Position numbers and translations under genes: made by a program
Shown here: piece after piece, positions 1 through 12,164 of the stretch
Numbering within the stretch: position 1 is the first letter of the stretch
Layout: the number at the start of each line of letters is the position of its first letter
Notes under the pieces: model-generated
Seen by the model: only the letters and a program-made list of their open reading frames with translations
What the model was told of the DNA's origin: nothing
Databases searched by the model: none
Assembly: GCA_001599755.1 (NCBI GenBank)
Contig: BCHX01000007.1
Span: forward strand, 496,001-560,000
Length of the DNA: 64,000 nt
From: Gliomastix tumulicola
Lineage: Eukaryota; Ascomycota; Sordariomycetes; Hypocreales; Bionectriaceae
Direction of reading: 5' to 3'

Positions 1-776
1 TCTTTCGCATTTCGGTTATCAAGGGTATGGCTATGGCTGGGTGGTGTCACGGCGTCAAACAATGCTTTTCTTTCTGCTGGTCGTCTTGTCTTCTTTTTCA
101 TCAGAGCAAACAGGAGTGCTTCAGAGACGCCTTGTTCAGAGTATTGCCGACGGTCCTGTTCTCAGCTCCTCGCATTTTACTCCGTCCATCTGGTATTACG
201 GCTGCATACTTCAATACCCCAAACGGCATTTTATCCTCCTCAGACATTGGGAGGCGAAAGGGAGGGATGGCAGGCGTTGTTGCTCTTTGACGAAATGACG
301 GGTATTTGGGTGTTGAGGTGGTATCTTTTCAGTATTTCTTTTCACATCTTCTAAGTACCTCCTTCAAGACGAGGATAGTCTACCTATGTAGGTTATAAGC
401 GGTATAAATGAGATCCCCAAAGTTCAGTTCCTTGGTCGTGATACTGGAAATGGGTGCTGTGAAATGCGAGGTAGGTGAGTGGACCGTTGGAATGGAAAAG
501 TGGGACCCGGGATGTGTGCCTTATGTAAGCATCCACGAAGCTTCATTCGTTCCTCGGTCCGCAAAGCACTCAATTCCTCACCACGCACGCAACGCAACCC
601 CGACTCCCTGCCCACCACGACTGCTTCGACAGCGGGAGATACGCATCGATTTCGACGCGTACGATTGAATTGAACCGGTTCGCGAACTTGACGAGCCGAT
701 AGCGGGTCAATTGACCTCGAGAAAAGAACACCCGACCGACCGACCGACCGCGAGAGCGCAGACGACGTTGCCCATC
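1..776. other. gene-free stretch upstream of the GRIM-19 gene
   Basis: I see no supportable gene here; the open frames are short and overlap on both strands. The last bases before the next start codon hold a (CCGA)n microsatellite at about 732-750, which would lie in the 5' untranslated region of the complex I gene. Confidence 0.5.
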
Positions 777-1469
777 ATGCCTCAGGATATGCCCCCCAAG
801 GGCGGGTACGAGCCCGTCCAGTACAAGGTGCGTACGATTAGAGGAGGGATACCCGGTGACGGAGGGAGTGCTGGGAGAGGTGCTGCGATAGGGCATCGGT
901 TGGATCTGGGAGTGTTGAGAATAGGAGGAATTGATGCTGACTGGATTGGTTCGCAGCGTAACCTGCCCGCCAAGGGATTCCGCCCTGGCGTGCTGCTCCT
1001 CGGAATGGGCGCCATTATGGGCTACGGCTGGTACAAGCTCATTGTCGGTATTCGCGAGGCCAAGTACGTTCGACCTACCCCTTCGACATTTCCGAACGAT
1101 CGATCCAGATTCGCATGGAAACGGGTCGGGACACGATCAGAATGGGATATGCTGACAGTGATGTTGCAGCGAGTTGGCTCGCGAGAAGATGTGGGCTCGC
1201 ATCCACCTGACGCCCCTTCTCCAGGCTGAGGAGGACCGCGATCAGGTGCGGCGATTCTGGGCCGACCAGGCCCGTGAGAAGGAGCTCCTGGGCGAGAACA
1301 GACAGGTGTACCACACAGACAAGTACGTTTCCAATTCTGTTGGAGTAGCGCTTCTCTTCCGTCATACCTACGGTGGAGGAGGGCTTGCTGAGAGAGGAAA
1401 TGCTGACAATATGATCTTCTCAGGTTCGTGAGGCCGACATACGCCGTCACGCCCCAGCCTACGAAATAA
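777..1469 (+). CDS. NADH:ubiquinone oxidoreductase subunit GRIM-19 / NDUFA13 family
   Basis: Four exons are read as 777-827, 957-1063, 1170-1322 and 1424-1469, giving 118 residues. The first exon encodes a short hydrophilic start (MPQDMPPKGGYEPVQYK). Exon 2 carries the family signature around RNLPAKGFRPG, followed by one membrane helix (GVLLLGMGAIMGYGWY). Exon 3 gives the charged helix with REKMWARIHLTPLLQAEEDR. The joins keep frame and use GTGCGT or GTACGT donors with CAG acceptors. GRIM-19 is an accessory subunit of mitochondrial complex I that crosses the inner membrane once, which fits this layout. Length is close to other fungal homologues. No other family fits the combination of motif, single helix and size. 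Confidence 0.9.
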
Positions 1470-1689
1470 ACGAGGGTCGACACACAAATGCGAGAAGCAG
1501 GATGATGGGCGGATTGGAGTGTACATAACCTGTCTAGAGTATTTCCCTTTGTACTACCCGCGGCCGGACGAAGACAGTGTCAATCGAAGAAAGCATCGAT
1601 CTATTATATCTTATGAAACCTGGGGATTTCCATCTATCTGGGGAGTGCTAGCTAGCATTTCAATCTAACATTACAGTGTAGGGTTCATC

Positions 1690-2734
1690 TTACGATACAA
1701 CCGGGGCCTTGACACCGACCTGCTCCTCCGTCCACTCCCACAGCTTCTTCATCAACGCCTCGTCAAAGCAACGATCCTGCCCCGAATTCGGCCTCCCGAC
1801 CGGCTCAAAGAACGCCACCCTCCCGCCTTTGCGTCCGCCCTTGCCCTGCAGCTTCGCCTTCACATCAGGACTCGTGGCCGCCCACACCGTGTTCACGCCG
1901 CCCTGCGCCGGCGTCATCAGCCGGTTCAGCTGCGTCACGCGCACGAGCGCCCGGTTCCAGAAGCCGAGCTCCGTGACAAAGTCCGTCTCGACGACGCCCG
2001 GGTGCACGGCGCACGAGGTGATACCGCTCGTCTCGCCGTAGCGTCTGCTCAGCTCGCGGGCGAAGAGGATGTTGGCGAGCTTGGACTGGCCGTAGCGGCC
2101 CCAGTCGCCGAGGGCGGGGAGGAGGTCTGCCTGCGGGGTGCGGATCGTGTCGAAGCGGACGCCTTCCTGCGGGTGGCCTCGATATCCCAGGGACGTGAGG
2201 GCGACGAAGCGGACGTCGGCGTTGGGGACGGATTTGGCCGTGGCGAGGAGCAGCGGGAGGAGGTGCAGGGTGAGCGCTGCGTTGCCGAGGTGGTTGGTTC
2301 CGAACTGGATTTCGTAGCCGTCGCTGGTGACGCCCGGCGGCGCGATGATGCCTGCGTTGGCGATGAAGATGTCTAGACGGGTGATGAGGGCGAGGACTTT
2401 CTCTGCGGCGGTCTTGACGGAGGCCAGAGAGGCGAGCTCCATGGAGATGAAGGTCACCTTTGTCGTGGAAGGGGAAGAGGCGACGCTGGCGATGAGGGCG
2501 TCGGCGGACTTCTGATTGCGGCCGGTGAAGAGGATGTGTTCGGGGTTGTGGGCTGCGAGATGGAGGATGGCCTCTTTGCCTACGCCGCCGGTGCCTGTGT
2601 GGGAGTTAGTGGGAAGAAGCGAGGGTCTCCTCTGAAGGGGGCACGAAGGGGGACGGACCGCCGGTGACGAGTATGACCTTGCCCGAGAGGTCGGGGATGT
2701 CCTTGGCTGTGTCGAAGCTGTCGTACTTGACCAT
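1690..2734 (-). CDS. short-chain dehydrogenase/reductase (retinol-dehydrogenase-like)
   Basis: Two exons on the minus strand (2734-2659 and 2594-1690) encode 326 residues. The 64-nt intron (2595-2658) interrupts the glycine-rich NAD(P) loop and is spliced so that the loop reads TGGTGGVG. Further SDR hallmarks are NAG (in FIANAGI) and the catalytic YGQSK. The C-terminal half keeps HPGVVETDF, typical of WW-oxidoreductase and retinol-dehydrogenase-like SDRs. The start at 2734 was chosen because it precedes the conserved GKVILVTG strand; the unspliced reading from 2859 lacks this beta strand. Substrate is unknown. It is separated from the converging GRIM-19 gene by about 220 bases. Confidence 0.85.
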
Positions 2735-3872
2735 GGTGAAGGTGTGGTTATGGCTAGGTAGACAGATTGGATTCTGATGTGATATCTTGTAGTATCTGCT
2801 GGGAGTATTCTGATGTTTAGGAAGTTGGATTCAGTCAGGGACAAGATGGCACACAGCACCCCTTTATATCATGATTCATCACTCGTAATTACGCGATCCA
2901 CGCATCCGGGAGCATCAGTCCCTCCTATCCGGACTTGCATAAGAATATTCCAGCTTCTTGCTGCGTCTGCCGGGACGTTTAAGGCAGGCTGGAGCTGCCG
3001 GCGGAGGGACGATTCGGCCGATTGTGGGGCCGCGCACGGAGAGTAGGAGGCGCGATAGACTACTATGCCATATTATCGCGCCCGCTGCTAAATTAGGTGA
3101 GCTCGTGTTAGTGCGCGTTTATTCTGTAATAAGCCTCCATTATCTGTGTACTGTAGAGAGGTATTGTGACCCGTTGCGTTTCTTTGACAGCCCATCCCCC
3201 TTTTCCTACCACCATCTATTCTTGTCTTTCTACATTATTTCACATCCCACTGCTATCATCGGGAATTGGTGATGTATGGTCATCGCTGAGCTGCCATCTT
3301 ACCATTTTCACTGCTGCAGCCATGTGATCCTGGGTGCTCTGCACGCTGGGTGACGCGACGGTTTCCCTAGCAGATGCACGTATGATAACCGCTGTAAATC
3401 TGCCTATGAAGCACAGCCCAAAGCCCAGTATTCTGTCGTATGTGTATGGCTACCGTTTATGGTGACACCAACACGCTCAAGACATTCAAAGTTGGCCACT
3501 CGCGCTGAGGCACAGCTGCCGATCACCCCCAGCTTTGCGCGTCCCGCAGTCGCGAGGTCGAATGAGAGACGAGAACCAGGACACATGGGGGCACATCGGA
3601 TTTATATTCACAGCGCACCTTTTTGCCCCAAGTCTTGTCGTTGTTATTTTTGATATGCACCATCATGCCCGATGATGTCCTGATCGGCAGTCTGGCAGGG
3701 CTGAGCCGGGATGGCGTGTTGAGCTTACGCTGACGCTTGAGTATAAGGAGCTGAATGCCCTGCTTGACCAACGGCGAGTCTGTGTAGTGAACATGTCCTC
3801 ACCATCAATCATCTTGATTGCACCTTTATTGAACATTTCTGTTTGAGCGGGAGTCCCTGCCCGACCTCGACC
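2735..3872. other. intergenic region, no gene seen
   Basis: This 1.1-kb stretch lies between the divergent starts of the SDR gene and the membrane-protein gene and so should hold both promoters. Open frames are short and none shows a recognisable motif. Confidence 0.5.
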
Positions 3873-4954
3873 ATGTCGGCAGCCATCACCATCACCAACT
3901 CGGCCCTCATCGGCTTCGCGACAGGCTGGAACTTCATCCAAGGCGCCCTGGCCACCTTCAAATTCCGCACGCACGGAGACAGGGCCCGTGTCAGCGGCCG
4001 CTGGGTCCGGGCCTGCATGATCCTCAACTCGCTCTGCGGCGCCCTCTGGCTCAGCGCGTACCGGACCTTCAACGTCATCATCATCAAACAGGACGTGGCA
4101 GAGGGCTACATGCGCACGAGTGCTCATCTGCACGCCGTGTCGAATTTCTTACTTGCGCTTGCCATGTCTGTCATGATGACGACGCAGTTTGAGCTTGCGC
4201 TGTCGGTGCGGCTTATGGTTCTTGCCATCGATGGGATTGACGAGAAGAGCAGGCCTTGGACTATCCGTCACCCACGGATGCTTGTTCGGTGTCTCTTGGC
4301 TGTTACTGTTCTGCTGAGCATCGGGTGCTTCGCGGCGGCGGAGAATGCCATTGCTCATCTTGACCCGGAGACGGCGGTGGACATGCTGAAGGAGAAGGGG
4401 CTGATGATCCGCCGCTTCAACGGTCGGACGAGGCTTACCCAGGCGGGGATGGATAGTTGGCGTGCCTACTATGGCATGGACTTTGGACTGAATCTCGTGC
4501 TCGCTCTATCAGCCGTCGTCTCCTGGCTATTTACGCGAAAAGTCAAGAACGAAGGAACCAATGACACGGTAAGTGCTCGCTCTCCACGCGTATGAATCTG
4601 AGACATTGCGAGTCTGACGCGAGATTTCTTCCGCAGCGCTTCACGTCCCTCAGCGTGCTTGCATTCCTCACATTCACGAGACAGGCGTACCAGGTCGTGT
4701 ACTCGGGCCTGTACCGTCTGGGTCCCGTGGCGAGGACGTCGTCGTCGTCGGAGCCGGGGCTGTGGATGGATATCCTGAGCACGCTGTTCACTCTCTGGAC
4801 GCTGACTTTCTGCACTTTTGTAGTGTACATGCTGATGCGGCAGGGCAAAGGTGGACTGTGGCTGGATCGCTCTCCGCCGGTGACGGACAAGGACAAGACG
4901 GACGATGTCGAGGGACGAGGGTCGTCGTCCAGCGATGCTAACGCGGGCGCATGA
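3873..4954 (+). CDS. multi-pass membrane protein of unknown function
   Basis: Two exons (3873-4568 and 4637-4954) give 337 residues. The donor GTAAGT at 4569 and the CCGCAG acceptor before 4637 join in phase 0. I do not recognise the family. About six or seven hydrophobic segments are visible, including ITNSALIGFATGWNFI, ILNSLCGALWLSAY, FLLALAMSVMM, CLLAVTVLLSIGCFAA, LNLVLALSAVVSWLF and ILSTLFTLWTLTFCTFVVYM. The C-terminal tail is hydrophilic, with a serine run and many aspartates. The layout recalls fungal plasma-membrane proteins of the integral-membrane or receptor-like type, but no diagnostic motif supports a function. The ATG at 3873 is the first in frame after an upstream stop-free stretch that lacks ATG. 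Confidence 0.75.
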
Positions 4955-5285
4955 GGGATGGATGGCAGATGTCACTATTCGTTTCCCCCTACTTTTTGAG
5001 ACTCTAGTTAGATAGTGTGCGCAAGAATGGGTTTCAGAGGATATGCTGCTGAGTCGCGAAAAATACGCGAGTCCGCGTCAGACCAGGGCGTTTGGAAGGG
5101 AGATATATTAGCCAGCTGCCCCCTTAATTCTTTTGGTTTTTCAACACTCGTGCAACTTTGAAAAGTTTGCCAACTCATTAAATTCGTATCTTTTATTCCT
5201 TTTCGCCTGGACAGGGTATCATATATATCTAGTGGTAGCCTGTCACCATACACCCATCCGTGCCCAGCTGACTGCAGCCAGCCGT
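4955..5285. other. intergenic region between converging genes
   Basis: About 330 bases between two convergent genes. I see only likely 3' untranslated sequence, including a T-rich stretch around 5110-5200. Confidence 0.4.
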
Positions 5286-7307
5286 CTACCAGACGTTGCC
5301 CTTGGTCTGGGAGCCCTTCTCCTGCTCGAGCTTCCGAACGTTGACGTTCCTCCAGATATAGATGGACGCCAGAACCAGGGGCATGAATGCCGCGCCAGCA
5401 ATCACCATCTTGCGCATGACATCACCGTACGCACTGACAATGGCATCCCGCTCGGGCGTGCCGTCGGCGTACGACATCTGCAGCACGATATCCCCAAAGA
5501 TGGCCGCGGCCTGGTCCTTGGACGCCTCGGGCAGGCGCCGGGCGAGCTCGCTGGGCAGGATGTTGTTCCACATGGCGCCCGCAATGGCCAGGCCGATGGC
5601 GGCGCCGACGGAGCCGAACATGCCCCAGATGGCGACGACGACGGCGATCTCCTGGTGCGTGACGACGGCCATGACGGCGAGCTGGGCGCAGGCGGCGAAG
5701 AGGCCGGAGCCGATGCCGACGAGGACCTGCGTCATGGTGAGGAGGCCGATGTGGATGTCCGGGGAGCGGAGCGGGATGATGACGGCGGTGCCGACGAGCA
5801 TGAAGGGGATGCCGGCGTAGGCCGTCCACTTGAATTCACCGGTGTAGGAGATGAGGCTGGGGGGAAGGGGGAGGTCAGTCGTTGCTGGGTGAGGTGAGTG
5901 AGTATCAGGGGAAGTGTCCAGGGCACTCACAATCCGATGATGGGGCCGAGGATGGCCGACGTCAGGGACATGGCGTTGAGCACGTATCCCGACGTCGTGA
6001 TGCTGAGACGGTTGACGACCTGCAGGTACGAGCCAAAGTACGCGTTCCAGCAGAAGATGGACAGGAACATGACGCCGTACAGCAGGCACGAGCCGATGAT
6101 GGTCGGCTCCTTGAGGTACTTCCAGGGGAGGAACTTGACGGGCGCGATGTAGCGCTCCCAGACGTAGAACAGGCCCAGCGTGACGACGCCGACGACCTCC
6201 ATGGCGATGATGTACGGCGTGCTCCAGCCCCTGGGCGCGTAGGCGACGATGCTGAAGGGCAGGAGGATGAGGACGAAGGAGGCGGTGATGAGGACGATGC
6301 CCATGACTGGGGAGGAGTGAGTGTTAGTTAGTGGTGGGGAGCAGCGAAAGAGTAAGGGAAAGAAAGAAAGAAAGAAAGAGGATTCTCACGGTCAAGCTCG
6401 ACGACGTAGTGAGCGATGGACTGGATGGCGCTGCGGCCCGACTTCTCGATGACGAGCGTGCCGTTCTTGACAGCCCTGCGCTGCATGAACAGCATGATCA
6501 CCGACACCGGCAGACACACGCCCACGAGGATGATGGCAAAGGCACCAAACGCCCACCGGAAGTTGAGGTTGGTGTAGAACAGATCGGCGATGCGCGGCCC
6601 GGCAAAGGTGCTCGCAATCGTGGGCGTGCCGTTGACGCCGAACATGACCATGCGGTTGCGCAGCGTCGTCATGTCGGCCAGCATGACGTCGATCACGTAC
6701 ATCATGCCGATGTGGCCCGTCCAGTAGAGCACGTTGGCGCCGACGTACGTGGGCATGTTCTGGGCGGTGGCCTTCATGACGAGGCCGATGAGGACGAGGA
6801 CGAGCATGAAGTTGAAGCCGACGACGCGGCCCCAGATGTCGATGATCTTGGCCAGCGTCAGGCGCGAGCAGCCGCTGATGATGGTCGAGACGATGCCGAC
6901 CGTGGCGAGCAGGCCGTGCTGGTGGAAGTTGGACGTGATGTACGGGTTGAGCGAGTCCTGGACGGCGACGAGGATCATGTCGACGAACGAGACGAGGTAG
7001 AGGCTGCAGTTAACTGTCAGTACACACACATACTTTGATTGAGACTGAAGGAAGGCGTGAAGGGGACATACAGGGAGAACATCAGCCAGAGCGTCTTGGG
7101 CGACCACGTCTCGGTGATGGCGCGCACGCGCTGCACACCGAGCTGGAACTTCTCCGAGTCGGCATCGCTCGTCTCGGGCTTCTCGTCCGCCGCCTCGTCG
7201 TTGCTCCGGGCCGGCGAGATGACGGCCGGCGCGGCGGAGAAGGCCACGCCCGTCTGCTTCTCCAGGTCGCCGGGAGCAGCGATGGTCTCCTCGATCCGCG
7301 TTGCCAT
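5286..7307 (-). CDS. MFS siderophore-iron transporter (SIT family)
   Basis: Four exons on the minus strand (7307-7072, 7003-6390, 6306-5931, 5856-5286) encode 598 residues, the usual SIT length. An acidic cytosolic N terminus of about 75 residues precedes the first helix. The SIT signature is clear just after helix 1: VDMILVAVQDSLNPYITS, then HGLLATVGIVSTIISG and LAKIIDIWGR. About 14 hydrophobic segments follow, with the late loop between ADGTPERDAIVSAYGDVMRK and the last helix as in MirB/Str1-like proteins. Such transporters import ferric hydroxamate siderophores by proton symport at the plasma membrane. Intron 2 (6307-6389) contains an (AAAG)n microsatellite. A perfect GATA-type iron-regulator motif lies upstream at 8171-8179. 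The exact siderophore cannot be told from sequence. Confidence 0.9.
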
Positions 7308-10113
7308 TGTGTTCTGCGTGCTGACCCAGAAAGGAGGGGACGGTGATACTTAGGAGGATTAGATTGGCAGGCGATCTTCACCCTCTTCGTGAGAGTGTGT
7401 CTGAGTGACAGGCAGAGAAGGGGAGCACGAAGGGACCGGACTCAGGGCTCACAACGTGGTATTTAACAGACACACACAGCGATCGAGACCCGGCCTACGG
7501 GTGGGAACGAAAAATCGGTCCATCCCATGCGATGGATGGATGGACGGACCTCCACGGTGACCCTCAAAGCTGCTCAAGCTAGAGAAGGCGCCGTGGCCCA
7601 GATGTTGGTTGCACGAGGGTTGGTCGAGGCGAGAGAAGTGGAGAGGACGCCTTTCGAGAAGGAGGAAGGTCGAGGGGGAAAAAATCCTCAGCTGGCCCTG
7701 CTTCCCCCCCGTCTAGCATGGCCCGATGCGGTGACCATGCCGTGGCACGAGAAGAGCCAAGGCGTGGGACCGGCACTGTGCTAATGCAACCAAGAGAGCG
7801 AGAGCAGGGGGTCGAGGGGGACCTGCTGGAGCTGCTGAGGGCGGAACTCTGTGCATTCGTGTATGTGTATGCATGTTGCAGTGAGCCGCGCTGACTTGAA
7901 GCATACCCAGACAGTTTGTATTGCCCGTTCCGAACGGCGGGCGTGAACTGCCGCGCTTCAACACGGCAGGCCGAAACAAAGGCCCGGGCGATCCTCCGGC
8001 AGAGAAACCATCTGCGGAGCGCCACACACAGAGAGATTTCCCTCACTCCCGATTCCGTCCGCGGCCAGGGTTTCGCCCAGCAACAAGCCATGGGCTGACG
8101 GGAGCGCAGATTGGCTACAAAGGCCAAGGATCCAAGAGGGCCACGGAGGGAGGGAGGGGCCACTAAGATCATCTGATAAGATTGAAATTATCAATCTCGC
8201 TCATCTTGGGGTCTTGGCTCTCTCTCTCGCTCTTTATCCACACCTTCGCAACCGCCGTTGCGACGGAGGATGCCGAGCTAGCCCATTTCCCACGTTCCGC
8301 CTTGCGCTGAAAATTTCTCTCTCCCACGGGTTGTGCACCTGAGCTGGAGGTTGGCCCTGGCCATATTTACGTAAATCGGTGGGAGCTGGTCCCTGTTACC
8401 GCTCGCCCGGGCCCTGTCCGAGCATCAGAGACGGCGGTGATTGGGGTCACATTCATCGCCTTTTCTCATACTGGCCTTCCTTGGCATCAAAACTGGACAG
8501 ATGCTGGATGGGGGTTTGGGTCCTGTGCCGCAGGGCGACGCCGTGAGCTTGATCGAGACTCGTTTGACGCCGATAGAGCCGATGCTCCGAGTCGGGATCG
8601 AGGTCGAGATGTGATCGAGGGTGGTTGGCGGCCCCGTTAAGTGATGACTGTGATCTTCAGCCTGCTTGTCCGGGCTCACGTTTCCGCGCGTATGGCGGGT
8701 GGAAGAGAATGAGGCATCGAGGGTGGACGAGCAAGTAGTATGTAGCACGCATTTCCACCTGTTGTCGAGATTGTAAGTGAGGGAGGCTCTCGTCAGTCTC
8801 TCAGCCAGTGTTTACTCGCCACCACACGATAAATAGGATGCAAGGATCTAACCATAAATTTAGTCGTAACATGATTTCCCTAATATTATTTGGAGCTCTT
8901 CCGGGCAGAGCGTTGGCAGACGGTGGACAACGTCAGCCCACTGGTACAGCACCTGGTCCAGCATGGCCAATAAGACTACGGAGTAGAGCGCGAGACCATT
9001 CCAAGGGTCCATTTCCTGCATGTTGCGGCGATAAAATCGGCAAAAAAGCACGACCCTAGTAGCCGTGATGGGGCTGGGTACCCATATGGGAACCGGCCCA
9101 GGAAGGACGCCTATTCATGGTCATGCGATGTTTGGGCCAGCAACCCATGATGGATGGTGTACTCGGGTGTTGCCGCTGTGCCGACAGTCTCGATCCTGAA
9201 TCTGATCATCCTTGAGGTATCTGCTGATGCCATCTGAGACACATAGATACAGATCCAATCCCGCCCGACGACAAGTGCACGCGTCAGTATTAGATGACAA
9301 CTATGCCGTCCTTCTTTGCCTCTTCTTCGACTAGGGCATGTATGATTCTTCATTTCCGTTGTAATGGGAGAAGAGGATATTAAATGCTGATGAAATACCC
9401 CGGATTGTTGACGCTAATAAGTGTGCGTACCTTTGTTTTGTCAATATGTCTGTCCGCATGTAAATGATTATGTAGCGTGTATTCGAGATGAATGGTAGAA
9501 TCGGATTTCTAAAGTGCGCCTTGCACATCCAAACGCCTAGACCCAAGATTACCGTAGTCAAGTGAGGTCCAATATCACTGCCTACGAAAAAAAAAAAACC
9601 AAAGTACCGTTGTGCCATCATCTCCTTTGCTCAGCTTCTCTCGTGAAAGCATCTGATCTCGGGTAGGCATCCGTGGCATCCCAGCTGACTTGTCTCGGGT
9701 GACGGAGCGGCATGTGGGCCGTGTTAGCAGCCGCACAAAATTTAGGTGGCAGCACTAACAGAACTCAGACTAGTGTCGACGCCCAAGCCCCCTTCGACAT
9801 GCGAAGCATCACATGAAAGTCTGAAATGTCTGGAAAGTCATGAGATGAATCTTCATCATTCTGTCGTCTTTGTAAGTTTTACAAGTGTTGCACTTTGATC
9901 CTGCACGATGGCGCGTGTTCGCTGCGTGTCTTGGCTGACACGTGACAGCTTCTCTTACTCATCGCGCGCGCCGACGATCATTGAAACACGGTCGCAATCG
10001 CTCCTGAATCTCACCATCAAAAACCAGCAGCTTCGCCATCAATCAATCATCGCCATCCATTGACGACCACATTCACCCATTCACTACTTAGACACGCACG
10101 GACCAAGGACAAA
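7308..10113. other. long intergenic region, no convincing gene
   Basis: This 2.8-kb stretch separates the divergent SIT and Mpv17 genes. Open frames on both strands are short, overlap one another and show no recognisable motif. It carries a CT-rich tract near 8215-8235 and a run of twelve A at 9587-9598. A non-coding transcript or an unrecognised small gene cannot be excluded. Confidence 0.5.
8171..8179 (+). promoter_or_regulatory. candidate SreA/Fep1-type GATA site (ATCTGATAA)
   Basis: The nine bases match the published iron-regulatory GATA consensus ATCWGATAA exactly. They lie 864 bases upstream of the SIT start codon, followed by a second, inverted TTATC core at 8189-8193. SreA-type GATA repressors switch off siderophore uptake under iron sufficiency. 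One exact match is expected by chance roughly once per 64 kb on both strands at equal base composition, so position is the main support. Confidence 0.45.
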
Positions 10114-10873
10114 ATGCCCTCGCCCATCGTCTCCGCGACTTTCCAGGCCGCCGGCCTGTCCACGGTGTCCAACATCTGCGCCCAGCTCATCGACGCCTAC
10201 CAGAAATCAACCCCCTTCGCGCTCGACCTCGCCCAGCTGCTGCGCTTCGTCGCCCTCGCCTTCCTCACCGCCCCGCCCAACTACCACTGGCAGCAGCTCC
10301 TCGAGCGCTCGTTCCCGGCGTACCTCAATGCTGACGGCACGGCCGGCACGGGGCGGGCTGCGGGACGGGCCAAGGACGATGTCGAGATGAAGGCCGGCGT
10401 CGCGGACGACATCGTCGGCGTCGGCGTCGGAGGAGGAGGAAGCGGGGACGCGTCCGAGCTGAGGGGGGATGCCGCCGGCAGTGCCGGCAGCGGCAGCGGC
10501 AGGTTCAGTCTGCGCAACACGCTGACCAAGTGGTTCATCGACTGCATCACCATGGGCGCCATCATGAACACGGTCGCGTTCCTGGTGCTCATGGGCGTGA
10601 TGAAGGGCCAGGGCTGGACGCAGATCTCGAGCAACATCCGCACTGTATGTGTTATCTCCCTCTGATGAGAGATGGTGGCCGTCTCTTTCATCCACGTAAC
10701 TGACTTGGTTTCTGCAGGAGACGATCCCGATTATTGTGGCCGGGTACAAGATCTGGCCGATTGCGTCCATCATTAGCTTCTCCTTCATCCCTGTCCACCG
10801 CCGCATTGTGTTCCTGAGCTTCATTGGCCTGCTTTGGGGCATCTACATGAGTCTCGTCGCGGCCAGGGTGTGA
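10114..10873 (+). CDS. Mpv17/PMP22 family membrane protein
   Basis: Two exons (10114-10644 and 10718-10873) join in phase 0 and give 228 residues. The C-terminal exon has the family hallmark: a KIWP core (AGYKIWPIASIISFSFIPVHRR) followed by a final helix ending in LLWGIYMSLVAARV. Upstream segments include QLLRFVALAFLTAPPNYHWQ and MNTVAFLVLMGVMKGQGW. Between them sits an unusual Gly/Asp/Ala-rich hydrophilic insert (about residues 75-130). Family members are four-helix proteins of the peroxisomal, mitochondrial or vacuolar membrane, proposed to act as channels. The ATG at 10114 is the first in frame. Confidence 0.85.
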
Positions 10874-12164
10874 AGTATTTCTTTGACCGGCCCTGGGGCT
10901 CTTTGGACATTTGGCAGGCTATGATTTATTAGGGGGTATGCCACCTCGTGCTTATGCAGGCGCACTTTGTTGGAATTGGCGAGAGCATACCACCACCCGG
11001 TTCATTAAGTCCATTTTATGTGTATTTAATTCTGGACACAGCGATATACCAAGAGCATGCGCTCACTGTATGAATGAAGCTATTTGACGGTGACATCCAA
11101 GCAAAGAAAGATCCAATCCCACACAGGCGAATAACTGCTGATGACCGTCCAAGGGGGCGCGCGAGTCCATCACAAGCCGCAGAGCTATGCCATCTCCACG
11201 CGCATCGTGTCTCACCCGAATCATCCTGACGAAAATAAAATCAAACATAAGAATTAAAATAAATTAAACCATCACCAAATCCAAGACAATGACAAGCTCG
11301 TGGTTTGTTTTTCCCATGGCTCTCAATTCCCATTGTTCGCCCCTTTGTTGTTGAGGCGATTTCGGCTGACTGCGAGAAAGAGAGGGAGAGAGAGAGAGAG
11401 CCTCCATTCCTTACCCGCGCGATGGAATGCTGGAGCGCCGTTGGTGACTTTCTAGAAATATTGGCGCATGCCAGAGTTGCAGCGTGCGGGGAGTAATTTC
11501 CTACAGACCGAGGAACCAATTCGGGGATGCTGTTGGTGATGCCTGGATGAGTGTCATGATGGGTATTGGGGACATTTTCACGGCGTCTGTGTTGACGGGG
11601 AGTCGTGATACCGACTGACAGCCTCGTCATACCAGCCAACAACGTCGTAAACACAACAAATCGAATCTAGGGACCACGAACCGATGGATCTCCATGTCTC
11701 AGCCACGGGGCGCACACAGCCGGAGAGTTCGTTCCTCTGCCATCCCTCTCTCTCGCCCAACCATCCTCCCCCGTGTCCATTCCTCAGCACCGGTCCCTCG
11801 GCACCGCAAACAAAATACACAACCGCGCTGCATTCTCCCTCTGCTGTTACCGCAAGATGAGGAATTCAGCACCAACGTCCGGGCTGTGCGCGTCTCGCCG
11901 TGACAACGAGGGACGCAGATCACTCCCTCACGCGATGGCCGCCGTCCTCGAGATGTGTATATAACACGACTGACCATCCGTCTATCCAGCGGTTTCTTTT
12001 CCCTCCTCATCCTCATCACATTCGTTTCAGGACAGCAACCCCTTCCACTCTTTTGGAACCAGCAACAGCATAGGAGTTTGTTTCTTTGACATCTTCTTTC
12101 CCAGTCCCCTCTTTTCGCAACCAGAAAAAAAGATCAACAATCACCCCAAGAAAACCGAACAACC
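10874..12164. other. intergenic region and promoter of the repeat-protein gene
   Basis: I see no gene here. Features are a (GA)n tract near 11383-11400 and, close to the next gene, a TATA-like box followed by CT-rich sequence typical of highly expressed fungal promoters. Confidence 0.5.
11958..11964 (+). promoter_or_regulatory. probable TATA box (TATATAA)
   Basis: TATATAA lies 207 bases before the start codon of the large repeat protein and is followed by C/T-rich stretches at 11995-12020 and 12085-12115. A TATA box with a pyrimidine-rich leader is common in strongly expressed fungal genes for secreted proteins. Assignment rests on sequence and position only. Confidence 0.5.

Noticed and set aside
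5133..7038. Several 150-250-codon plus-strand frames opposite the SIT gene
   Set aside because: They are Asp/Arg/His-rich reverse readings of membrane-helix codons, while the minus strand gives a complete four-exon transporter.
7579..8172. 197-codon minus-strand frame upstream of the SIT gene
   Set aside because: Low-complexity Ser/Arg/Pro composition, overlaps other open frames, no conserved motif or splice-consistent extension.
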